A stretch of 64,000 bases of DNA from assembly GCF_019249245.1 (NCBI RefSeq), contig NZ_JAESDK010000001.1, forward strand, positions 186,001 through 250,000. Direction: 5' to 3'. Source of the stretch: Alteromonas lipotrueiana. GTDB lineage: Bacteria; Pseudomonadota; Gammaproteobacteria; Enterobacterales; Alteromonadaceae. The notes beneath the pieces were generated by a model that made no database searches, was not told where the DNA came from, and saw nothing but the letters and a program-made list of their open reading frames with translations. The position numbers were made by a program, and so were the translations under genes. This document shows, in pieces, positions 56,674 through 64,000 of this stretch (position 1 is the first letter of the stretch; each line of letters begins with the position of its first letter).

Positions 56674-58068
56674 ATGCGTTATTTTCCGGTATTTATAGAT
56701 GCGCAAAACCTGCAATGTTTAATTGTGGGCGCTGGGGAAGTGGCCGCGCGTAAGCTGGAATTAATGTTAAAAAGCCCGGCCAATGTTACGGTGGTAGCAC
56801 CATGGATGTGCAAGACAGTTCAGCGATATGACGGACATCCACAGGTAACCCTGGTACACCGCACGTTTGAAGATAACGATCTTGCCCATAAAAACATGGT
56901 GTTTGTGGCAACCGACGATGAAGCATTAAATGCCCGTATACATACCTTAGCCAAACAGCAAAAAGTACTGGTAAATGTGGTAGATAATACCCCGCTGTGC
57001 CAGTTTATTACCCCTTCTATTATTGACCGTTCGCCCATTACTATTGCCCTAAGCAGTGGCGGAGTTGCTCCGGTTTTACTGCGCTACTTACGCCAAAAGC
57101 TGGAGAGCGTGATCCCTGCGAACATCAGCAGATTGGGCGATTTTTCTGAAAAATTCAGAGAGAAGGTAAAACAAAGTTTAAATGGTGTCACCGCCCGCCG
57201 GTATTTCTGGGAAGAGGTATTTGACGGTGATATTGCCGAATTGGTCGAAAAAGGTCAGACCGAAAAAGCCGAACATCAGTTTTCATTAGCGCTACAGGCA
57301 GCTGCCACCGATAAGAAACCCGAAGGGCAGGTTTATCTGGTGGGGGCCGGCCCGGGCGACCCCGACTTGCTTACATTCAGAGCATTAAGACTAATGCAAA
57401 AAGCCGATGTGGTGGTATACGACCGGCTGGTTTCACCGCAAATTCTGGAGCTGGTACGCCGCGATGCCGAAAAAATATATGTAGGCAAATCCAAAAGTAA
57501 TCATTCTTTGCCACAGGACGAGATTAACCTGCTAATGGTAAACGAAGCCAAAAAGGGGAACCGGGTAGTACGGCTTAAAGGCGGCGACCCCTTTATTTTT
57601 GGACGAGGTGGTGAAGAAATTCAGACCCTGATCAAACACAACATAGAGTTTCAGGTAGTGCCAGGCATTACCGCGGCCAGTGGTGCGGCCAGCTATGCGG
57701 GTATTCCGTTAACTCATCGTGACCATGCTCAGTCAGTTATGTTTGCCACCGGCCATCTTAAAAACGGTACCATCGAACTAAACTGGTCGGCATTAGCTCA
57801 TACCAATCAAACCGTAGTGTTTTATATGGGCCTGACCGGGTTGCCGGTTATTTGTGAAAAACTGATTGAACATGGTTTACCGTCAAATACGCCAATAGCG
57901 CTGGTTCAACAAGCGACATTGTCAGAACAAAAAGTAGTGACTGGCACCTTGGCCGACATAACCCAAAAACCAGAGACGGCTGCATTAAAGCCCCCTACCC
58001 TGGTTATTGTGGGCACGGTAGTCTCGTTACATTCTCAGCTAGACTGGTTTACGCCAGGCAAAAGCTAA
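56674..58068 (+). CDS. cysG: siroheme synthase CysG
   Basis: Trifunctional enzyme of 464 residues making siroheme for sulfite and nitrite reductases. The N-terminal half is precorrin-2 dehydrogenase/ferrochelatase (VGAGEVAARK nucleotide loop, SSGGVAPVL with the regulatory serine), and the C-terminal half is uroporphyrinogen III methyltransferase (VGAGPGDPDLLT, GGDPFIFGRGGEE, VPGITAASG). AAGG lies upstream of the ATG. No cysIJ or nir genes are adjacent. Confidence 0.96.
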   Translation: MRYFPVFIDAQNLQCLIVGAGEVAARKLELMLKSPANVTVVAPWMCKTVQRYDGHPQVTLVHRTFEDNDLAHKNMVFVATDDEALNARIHTLAKQQKVLVNVVDNTPLCQFITPSIIDRSPITIALSSGGVAPVLLRYLRQKLESVIPANISRLGDFSEKFREKVKQSLNGVTARRYFWEEVFDGDIAELVEKGQTEKAEHQFSLALQAAATDKKPEGQVYLVGAGPGDPDLLTFRALRLMQKADVVVYDRLVSPQILELVRRDAEKIYVGKSKSNHSLPQDEINLLMVNEAKKGNRVVRLKGGDPFIFGRGGEEIQTLIKHNIEFQVVPGITAASGAASYAGIPLTHRDHAQSVMFATGHLKNGTIELNWSALAHTNQTVVFYMGLTGLPVICEKLIEHGLPSNTPIALVQQATLSEQKVVTGTLADITQKPETAALKPPTLVIVGTVVSLHSQLDWFTPGKS

Positions 58069-58129
58069 ATTACTGGTGTTTCCTTATTGCCATAGTATAG
58101 TGAAATCGACGGAGCACAGCGGGGGGATT

Positions 58130-59089
58130 ATGAACATGCTAAAAAAAGTTTACCGGTATAGCATCACCCCAGCGCTTTTGTGGACCAGTTTACAGGTGTC
58201 TGCCCAGCAATTAGATTTTTCTCATACCCAAAACAACGGTCAGCATCATTACAGCTATCAATGGCGTGATGCTCAGCAGCAAACTCAGTCACTGAACTTT
58301 TCTATAGAAGCTGATGTTTTGGCAAACGCTCCTGGTGAGCCGATTCGTTACAGTCAGGCCCGGGTTCAGCGGTATGTGTATGTTGCTTTGACCAAAGCGG
58401 CGCAGCAGGTTGATCCCAAACAAGCCAAAGTAAGCATTGAGCAGCAAGAACGCGGTGTTCAGATTGCCGTACGCTCGACCAGTCGTGACTTAAATCAAAA
58501 GCTTACCCGCGAATTAAAAGCTACTCGTGAAGCCGCTTTTGCCGAGTTTTTAGACAAACATTATTATACGCGTTACACCACCGTGTTTGACGAAAAAGCA
58601 GTTAAACCTGATCATGCACGCTACGTAGATGCCTATACCCGCGTGCTGGTGCCCTTGTCACAGGCTATTTACGAAAAGGTGCAGCAACAGTCAGATGCCC
58701 GCCGCTATTTAAACTTGCTACTAGGCTGGGTACAAACCATCCCCTATGACACTCTTGAAGATCGGACACAGCACAGTGGCGCGGGTTTTAATCCACCAGC
58801 GCGGTTGCTAAACCTGAATCTGGGCGACTGCGACAGCAAATCAGTACTTTCGGCCGCAATCATTCGTGCGTTTCTTCCCGAGACACCCTTAGTTATGGTT
58901 TTACTGCCTAATCATGCTTTATTAGGCATTGCACTTAAGCCTGATGAAGGCGAACAATCTATTGAGTATGACGGTGAGACCTATGTTTTATTTGAACCCA
59001 CCGGCCCTGCACTTTTGCCCTTTGGTGAGGTCGCTTCAAAAAGTTATCAGGACATAGCCAACGGACACTATACTTTGGAAGCGTTGTAA
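58130..59089 (+). CDS. exported transglutaminase-like protein
   Basis: A 319-residue secreted protein. The signal peptide runs to QVSAQ. The C-terminal third has the Cys-His arrangement of transglutaminase-like cysteine proteases: Cys234 in LGDCDSKSVLSA and His262 in LPNHALLGI; the third residue may be in YVLFEPTGPA. The N-terminal two thirds have no family I know. Start at 58130 is supported by GGGGGA 5 nt upstream. It follows cysG by 61 bp and may share its transcript, though no functional link is clear. Confidence 0.75.
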   Translation: MNMLKKVYRYSITPALLWTSLQVSAQQLDFSHTQNNGQHHYSYQWRDAQQQTQSLNFSIEADVLANAPGEPIRYSQARVQRYVYVALTKAAQQVDPKQAKVSIEQQERGVQIAVRSTSRDLNQKLTRELKATREAAFAEFLDKHYYTRYTTVFDEKAVKPDHARYVDAYTRVLVPLSQAIYEKVQQQSDARRYLNLLLGWVQTIPYDTLEDRTQHSGAGFNPPARLLNLNLGDCDSKSVLSAAIIRAFLPETPLVMVLLPNHALLGIALKPDEGEQSIEYDGETYVLFEPTGPALLPFGEVASKSYQDIANGHYTLEAL

Positions 59090-59094
59090 GCCCG

Positions 59095-59544
59095 TTACTC
59101 TCCATTGCCTTTATTGTCTGAATCTGATTTACCACTCATATAACTGTAAAGTTTGGAGCCGGTACAGGTAATAAGCAAAAAGCCCAGCGCTGACTCTAAG
59201 CCCGCTACCATTTTCAAATCTTCAGTGGGCTGAGTACTACCAAGACCCAACGTGGTAATGGTGGTTAAAGAAAAATAAAAAATATCTTTGAAATTGCCGC
59301 CATCTTTAAACTCGCCTAAACCTAGTTCAACTCCTGCCACATAGGTAAGACAAAACAGTGCAGATATAGTGACCTGATTAATTGCCCCGGCCATGACGAC
59401 AATTTGCATGCGCAAGTAGCGTTTAGAGGTTTTACTGCATAGTGTATCGACCAGCAAGGTAAGATTGAAGTAATGCAGTGTAAGTGCAACCGCTAACGTT
59501 GCTAAGGTAATGATTAGCATAGTAAACATGAGTTTTGTACTCAA
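59095..59544 (-). CDS. two-helix potassium-channel-like protein with a GLG filter
   Basis: A 149-residue membrane protein with segments near 5-30 and 48-72, a pore helix at about 85-97 and a final segment at 112-132. The filter position reads TTLGLGSTQP (98-106) where K+ channels have TVGYGD. Gly pair spacing is kept but Tyr is Leu and the following Asp is Ser. K+ selectivity is therefore unproven; a related ion channel of the Ion_trans_2 type is the safest call. Short C-terminal tail, no RCK domain. Confidence 0.7.
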   Translation of the reverse strand: MSTKLMFTMLIITLATLAVALTLHYFNLTLLVDTLCSKTSKRYLRMQIVVMAGAINQVTISALFCLTYVAGVELGLGEFKDGGNFKDIFYFSLTTITTLGLGSTQPTEDLKMVAGLESALGFLLITCTGSKLYSYMSGKSDSDNKGNGE

Positions 59545-59661
59545 CAGTATTAAAGGGCCACATTGTTAAAATGTGGCAATATTGAATGTCGATAGGTACT
59601 ATCCTTGTTGTCATCCTTTTTTTGAAAGATGCAACAACTCAAAATACTTAGAAAAGACAGG

Positions 59662-60123
59662 CTATCTATCATTTGACCAGTGCAGGTGATAAATAATCCA
59701 ACGACCATCCACTTTTCTTAAGGCGGCAGTCTGCATTAACTTGTAGCTCTTGCCTTTTTCATCTTTGGTATTTGAAACACTCATCGAAATAGCACGATCA
59801 CCTTGTATACCTACCTGATGAAAAATCAGCTCAGACTTCATTTTGCTCAGGTACTTCATATCGGACAGCATGTGGTGAGAGCTGTATTCCCGGGCACTTT
59901 TTTCAATTCTGCCGCTTTCAAATATCACGACATCTTCTGCCAATAAACTTTTGGCCTTTTCCTGATTTTGTTGTTTAAGAGCACGATGAAACGAGATAAC
60001 GGCGTGGCCTGGTTCAGTACTATTACCTGATAAATCGTCGTGTGGAGTGTCGGGTTTGTCACCATGCGCATTACCAGTGAATGAAACCATAAGCAAAAGG
60101 CTAAATAAAAAATAACGAATCAT
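59662..60123 (-). CDS. secreted NTF2-like (SnoaL/DUF4440-type) protein
   Basis: A 153-residue exported protein. The signal peptide ends near GNAHG; the mature N-terminus is His/Asp-rich (DKPDTPHDD). The rest is an NTF2-like fold: FHRALKQQNQEKAKSLLAEDVVIFESGRIEKS and the final WIIYHLHWS. Related SnoaL-like proteins range from enzymes to ligand binders. It is the last gene of the PepSY-CopC-CopD operon (9 bp after copD), so a metal-handling role is possible. Confidence 0.78.
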   Translation of the reverse strand: MIRYFLFSLLLMVSFTGNAHGDKPDTPHDDLSGNSTEPGHAVISFHRALKQQNQEKAKSLLAEDVVIFESGRIEKSAREYSSHHMLSDMKYLSKMKSELIFHQVGIQGDRAISMSVSNTKDEKGKSYKLMQTAALRKVDGRWIIYHLHWSNDR

Positions 60124-60132
60124 GAATTTTCC

Positions 60133-61035
60133 TTAGGAAAAGTTGGGCCCGACCACACTGGTCAGAGCGGCGGTGATAAGTAGCAACGTTGCTGCCAGTG
60201 CAATTTCCAGCGAAATAGAACGGGATAGCTTACTTAACGTTTGTCGATTTTCCAGCATCGGCACAAGCTTGAGCTTATGACGTGCTGCGAGCAGTAGTAG
60301 CCCGCTAACACACCCTATCTTTGCCATAAGAGTAAGTCCGTAAGCTGAAGTAAAAAGCTGCGAGACATGATTAAATAACTGCAATGCCATAAGCACGCCA
60401 ACAATAATCATCAATCCCACCAAAAACTGTGCAGATAAGCCAAACTTATGCATAAGAGACTTGGTTTGTTCCACGGGCAGGTGGCCACACGCAAGCTTTA
60501 AAGGGATCAGCGCACCAAACCACCATGACATAACGAAAACATGGACTACCAGTAGCATTTTTTCAATTAAACCTTGCTCTGATATGTGACCGGCAAGGGT
60601 ATAGCTGTAAAGCGCAGCAGCTAATGCCAACAACACACCTCCACGCGTTACGGTGTGCTGAAAACGAAGCCTGGTAGCGACAAGCAGCGACAAAAGAGCA
60701 AAAACAGCAGCACCGCCACGTACTTGTGCCATATAGCCTACGGGTGAATCCCACATAATACTAAGCATAGTAGGGTTCAGTGCTCCGCTTAAGCCACTTT
60801 CTGAAAACGCGCCCACTTTGGCCAAAAACCATATTGGTACCGAAATAGCCGCAAGTACAAAGCTGTAAATAAAATAGCGAGTTAGTTTGCGGGTATAGGC
60901 TGCGGGCAGTTTGTGAGTACTTTCTTCAAAGCCAAATGTCTGAAGAAATGCATACCCGGCTATGCCCGCAGTTCCTGCATAAAATAAAGCTTTACAGATA
61001 ATGATAAGCGTATTCCAGATATACATTTCCATCAT
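60133..61035 (-). CDS. copD: copper resistance/uptake membrane protein CopD
   Basis: A 300-residue inner-membrane protein of the CopD/YebZ family with eight or so helices, thought to move copper from CopC into the cytoplasm. Conserved membrane residues are seen in AGHISEQG, LVVHVFVMSWWFGALIPL and the final TSVVGP. Of the tandem Met codons at the start, Met2 or Met4 could equally be used. It starts 9 bp after copC. Confidence 0.88.
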   Translation of the reverse strand: MMEMYIWNTLIIICKALFYAGTAGIAGYAFLQTFGFEESTHKLPAAYTRKLTRYFIYSFVLAAISVPIWFLAKVGAFSESGLSGALNPTMLSIMWDSPVGYMAQVRGGAAVFALLSLLVATRLRFQHTVTRGGVLLALAAALYSYTLAGHISEQGLIEKMLLVVHVFVMSWWFGALIPLKLACGHLPVEQTKSLMHKFGLSAQFLVGLMIIVGVLMALQLFNHVSQLFTSAYGLTLMAKIGCVSGLLLLAARHKLKLVPMLENRQTLSKLSRSISLEIALAATLLLITAALTSVVGPNFS

Positions 61036-61044
61036 TCAGCCCTC

Positions 61045-61398
61045 TTAGTGCACCATAAATGAATAAGAATCTTTCATTTTATGACCATCGCTACCCATCG
61101 CAATCCACTCAACGTTATAGGTGGCCGGAGACAGCTCTGGAAGCTCCCAGGAATAGTCTGCTTCTGCTTCACGACTGGGTGTAAAGCCAAAATCAATCTC
61201 GTCACCATTCTTTTTAGACAGGGTAACCTTCATCAATTGAAGCTTGGCCGAGAATGACAGTTCCAGCGTTTGTGGAGCTGACATTAACATAGCATCGTTT
61301 TTTGGCATGGTTTTGGTAAGCTCTACCCCGCCATGAGAAAACGCTGCACTGCTAAACAGTAAACCTGATATCACTAAACACTTATGAATTACTTTCAT
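61045..61398 (-). CDS. copC: periplasmic copper-binding protein CopC
   Basis: A 117-residue precursor; cleavage after AAFS would leave His22 at the N-terminus, the usual Cu(II) ligand of CopC proteins. The Asp-x-His motif (SDGHKMKDSYSF) near the C-terminus supplies the other ligands. The beta-sandwich strands LELSFSAKLQLMKVTL fit. The Met-rich Cu(I) site of Pseudomonas CopC is absent, so it is a Cu(II)-only type. Its ATG overlaps the upstream stop by 4 bp. Confidence 0.9.
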   Translation of the reverse strand: MKVIHKCLVISGLLFSSAAFSHGGVELTKTMPKNDAMLMSAPQTLELSFSAKLQLMKVTLSKKNGDEIDFGFTPSREAEADYSWELPELSPATYNVEWIAMGSDGHKMKDSYSFMVH

Positions 61399-63227
61399 TT
61401 TTTAACCTCATTTGTATTAAAAGAATCGATATAAATCTGTTGCGGCTCAATATGCTGCGATAACAGCAATGACTTTACTTCTGCTAGCATAGGAGCAGGG
61501 CCACATAAGTAAAAACTGGCACTGTTGAAAACGTCAAAATTAAGACGTTGGCGCGTAAGTTGTTGTACATACCCGGTATGTCCTCGCCAGGCTGGCGAAG
61601 GTGATGAGAGTGTGGGCAGATAAGTAAAGTTTTTAAAGCGTTTAGCCAGATGTTCAAATTCATCTGCGTAACACAAGTCTTCTTCATTGCGTGCGCCATA
61701 GATAAAAACCATCTCTTGTGACACGCTATTTTGTATTAACGCTTCATAAATCAATGCCCGAAGCGGCGCTATACCCGAGCCGCCGCCTATCAAAACTTTT
61801 ACGCCGGGCCGGTATGCACCCTCAGCAAAACTGGCGAACGGCCCGTAAGCTTCGACCGACTCACCCGATTCAAGAGAACATAAATAGCTTGAGCCCGCCC
61901 CGCCGCTCTTTTGAGTGGTGGTATTACATTGCCATTTGATAGTAAAAATCAGCTCATCACATTCACCGCTATAATTTGCTATCGAGTAGCTTCGGGTGGT
62001 GCTTTTGTAAGATACTGTCTGCGCGTCAAACTGAGACCAGTAAGATCGCCACCGGTCCGGAATATCAACCGGCACAGTACGACGTTTCCCACCAGGAATA
62101 GAAAATTGCATCGAAGAGCCGGCATTGAACTTTTGCAGATTCCCGCCTGCCACCTTAAAGGCAATTTCTTTTATCGTGGGGGTAATGTATTGGGCGCGTG
62201 AAACCTGAAGTGTCAAAGCCTGAGTGGCTATGTCTTTCACTATTATTGAGTCCACAGAATGAGCAGCGTGTTGACACGCTAAACGACAGCCTGCAGCCAA
62301 TTCACTATGACTGATAAGGTGTGTTTCAGCAGGCTGTACCGGAAGGCTGCTCTGAGTATAAAATCGACACGTTCCACAGGTTCCTCCTCCGCCACACTTC
62401 GCCGGCAACTGCAGTTTGTTTTGTGTTAGCGTGGTCAATAACGTTGTATTTTTACGTCCCTGAACGGCTACGTTTTGGTTGTTATTGGCCACCAGAACGT
62501 CAATATTATGCAAAGCGCCGGGGCGCACTGTAAAACGTCCTGCTTTTAGTAGCATGATGATCCAGGCCAAACCTGACAACCCAAAGGCCAGCGCTAAGAC
62601 CGAAACGATAATAAGCAAAGGGTGGTTAAAGCTGCCTGTGTCCCAGTAGTCCATGAAATGCAATTTGAACATTAATGCCACAAACCGGCGATGTTCATCG
62701 CTGGCTGTTAATAACCGCCCAGACTGCTGGTCTATATGGATATACGTTAATGCCGAATCATCAAAATAGGCTGTCCAGTAGGCATTTTTTTGCTTTGGTA
62801 GTAACCCACCCGAAGATTGTTCAAGCTCAATTTTACTGAGTGCAGCATCACCGCTGTAGCGTTCAAGTGCTATCGCTTTCGCCCACTGCTTGTCAATTGA
62901 AAATGGTTGGCCAGATACCGCATCAAATAGCCGCACTTGTCTGGGCTGGTAATTATGCGGTTGAGAATAAAGAATAACTTCATAAACGGGCTTGCCAGCC
63001 AGCAAAACCGTTTGTATTGACTCAGCTTTTTTCACCGGAAGCTGGTTGACCGGATATAGCTTGTCGGCATATACCTGCCACTCCAGCCCCTGGGACTTTT
63101 GAATTTTTAGCGCAGGGCCATCATTAGAAAACAAACTCAGGTACAAACCAGTACCTAACCAGATAAGCAGCTGAATACCTATCGGTACCGACAGCCAACG
63201 ATGACTTTTTGTAATTAACAGACTCAT
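61395..63227 (-). CDS. PepSY membrane protein fused to an NqrF-like reductase
   Basis: A 610-residue fusion. The first 240 residues are a PepSY-TM region with membrane segments near 9-30 and 205-228. Then comes a plant-type [2Fe-2S] ferredoxin domain (Cys278, 284, 287 and probably 318), an FAD domain (RSYSIANY at 412-419) and an NAD domain (GGGSGIAPLR at 481-490, CGPAPM at 575-580), together resembling NqrF. It should carry electrons from NADH through FAD and the iron-sulfur centre to the membrane, perhaps to reduce metal. Start at 63227 overlaps the upstream stop (ATGA) and has GGGGA upstream. Confidence 0.85.
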   Translation of the reverse strand: MSLLITKSHRWLSVPIGIQLLIWLGTGLYLSLFSNDGPALKIQKSQGLEWQVYADKLYPVNQLPVKKAESIQTVLLAGKPVYEVILYSQPHNYQPRQVRLFDAVSGQPFSIDKQWAKAIALERYSGDAALSKIELEQSSGGLLPKQKNAYWTAYFDDSALTYIHIDQQSGRLLTASDEHRRFVALMFKLHFMDYWDTGSFNHPLLIIVSVLALAFGLSGLAWIIMLLKAGRFTVRPGALHNIDVLVANNNQNVAVQGRKNTTLLTTLTQNKLQLPAKCGGGGTCGTCRFYTQSSLPVQPAETHLISHSELAAGCRLACQHAAHSVDSIIVKDIATQALTLQVSRAQYITPTIKEIAFKVAGGNLQKFNAGSSMQFSIPGGKRRTVPVDIPDRWRSYWSQFDAQTVSYKSTTRSYSIANYSGECDELIFTIKWQCNTTTQKSGGAGSSYLCSLESGESVEAYGPFASFAEGAYRPGVKVLIGGGSGIAPLRALIYEALIQNSVSQEMVFIYGARNEEDLCYADEFEHLAKRFKNFTYLPTLSSPSPAWRGHTGYVQQLTRQRLNFDVFNSASFYLCGPAPMLAEVKSLLLSQHIEPQQIYIDSFNTNEVKK

Positions 63228-63946
63228 TGGTCTTCCCCTTTTATAAGAGGCCGACACACCCGCCAGTAACTCAGAAACGCGCCGCTAAGAGCTGCTAATA
63301 AGCCAGTGAAAATAGCACTTAAAAGAAACACATTGCCGATGGTTCGCCCATCATCTAAATCCATAATGTGAAAACGCCACATCCAGTCAAAGCTGCGCCA
63401 GCCATCGTGACGTACTGTTACCACTTCACCAGTGTGTTGTTGCACATAAAAGGTGGGCGCTTCAGGGGCATCAAAATCAATTCGCCAAAAGGGCAAGTAC
63501 CGTCCTGAAGCTTCTTCAGGCAAATTTTGCTTAGTTTCAATCAGCGTTGCTGACGCTATACCGGTGCCCCCCCTAAAACGAGAAGCAGCAATAGCCCGTG
63601 CGGTAGATTCATTTACCGAAGCCAGAGTATCCCCTGTTATCGCGCTTATTGTTTCAGGCCGAACCGGTGTGGCAGAATTTGCCCCAAATGTAGCAATGTA
63701 AACCGGGCTACCCAGCCGGGATATCAAACGCACCTTTGTCGCCGCCGGGTATTGCGCCATAATATCAGCGGGCGATAGAACCACCTCATCAACCGCAAAA
63801 ACTGGCTGTTTTGTGGTCAGATGTTCACCATGAACAGTATGAATATCGGTAATAACCATATACACGCCCGACAACATCCAGATGACAAACTGTGCGCCTA
63901 CCACCAGCATCAGCCAACGATGAGCCTGTCTGAAAGCCCTAATCAT
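63224..63946 (-). CDS. PepSY domain membrane protein
   Basis: A 240-residue protein with membrane segments near 11-33 and 205-228 and a PepSY-type periplasmic region between them. It starts IRAFRQAHRWLMLVVGAQFVIWMLSG, close to the start of the downstream fusion (LLITKSHRWLSVPIGIQLLIWLGTG), so the two arose by duplication. The HxxxW/H pairs in the membrane segments (FDWMWRFHIMD) could hold heme. It is the first gene of the operon visible here; 54 bp remain to the window edge and show no earlier gene. Confidence 0.85.
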   Translation of the reverse strand: MIRAFRQAHRWLMLVVGAQFVIWMLSGVYMVITDIHTVHGEHLTTKQPVFAVDEVVLSPADIMAQYPAATKVRLISRLGSPVYIATFGANSATPVRPETISAITGDTLASVNESTARAIAASRFRGGTGIASATLIETKQNLPEEASGRYLPFWRIDFDAPEAPTFYVQQHTGEVVTVRHDGWRSFDWMWRFHIMDLDDGRTIGNVFLLSAIFTGLLAALSGAFLSYWRVCRPLIKGEDQ

Positions 63947-64000
63947 CAGCCGTTATCTTCTTGTTATGATGTTTAATAGTATGTTGTTTTGCTAAACAGT

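Overview
The window is a chromosomal segment of a marine gammaproteobacterium, most probably a member of the Alteromonadaceae (Alteromonas/Salinimonas-like). This placement is an inference from gene content: an ExeM/NucH-type nuclease with a lamin-tail domain, a DUF3016 protein, a PrsT-like TPR lipoprotein, several c-di-GMP enzymes, and the E. coli-like order tolC <-> nudF-yqiB-cpdA-yqiA-parE. Base composition looks moderate by eye and was not computed. I see no rRNA, tRNA, CRISPR array, prophage or intact insertion sequence.

Layout. 1-780: a decayed metallophosphoesterase tail flanked by repeated GTG(A/G)GTGTCC motifs of the kind left by REP/RAYT elements. 779-8524: an acyl-CoA dehydrogenase and, on the minus strand, a very large secreted double nuclease, a DUF3016 protein and a small membrane protein. 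8733-11578: ccoG-srkA-yqaA. 11605-13825: a B12 riboswitch and btuB. 14003-18740: a GAF-GGDEF enzyme, an unknown small protein, a luciferase-like oxidoreductase, dsbA and an HD-domain hydrolase. 18832-29486: housekeeping and transport genes (cold-shock protein, aldo/keto reductase, ybiB, SulP, PAP2, AEC carrier, bolA, AlkB-like, rlmG, ppiA, GNAT, GGCT-like). 29612-32110: a His-rich TonB receptor behind a Zur-like operator. 32322-35011: the EF-P modification set epmA, efp, epmB.

37192-44534 is a c-di-GMP signalling block. It holds a membrane GGDEF protein and, convergent to it, a two-gene unit made of a CheB-CheR-PAS-GGDEF-EAL fusion followed 21 bp later by a bacteriophytochrome photosensory module that has no output domain of its own. 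This pair is the best candidate for an undescribed system: a split light sensor controlling c-di-GMP. 44644-50701: parE-yqiA-cpdA-yqiB-nudF and divergent tolC. 50960-59544: a voltage-gated channel with an acidic pore filter, a PrsT-like lipoprotein, deaD, cysG, a secreted transglutaminase-like protein and a two-helix potassium-channel-like protein with a GLG filter.

59662-63946 is a compact minus-strand operon: PepSY protein, PepSY/NqrF-like reductase fusion, CopC, CopD and a secreted NTF2-like protein. It reads as a metal reduction and copper-handling module in the inner membrane and periplasm, and is the second system worth testing.
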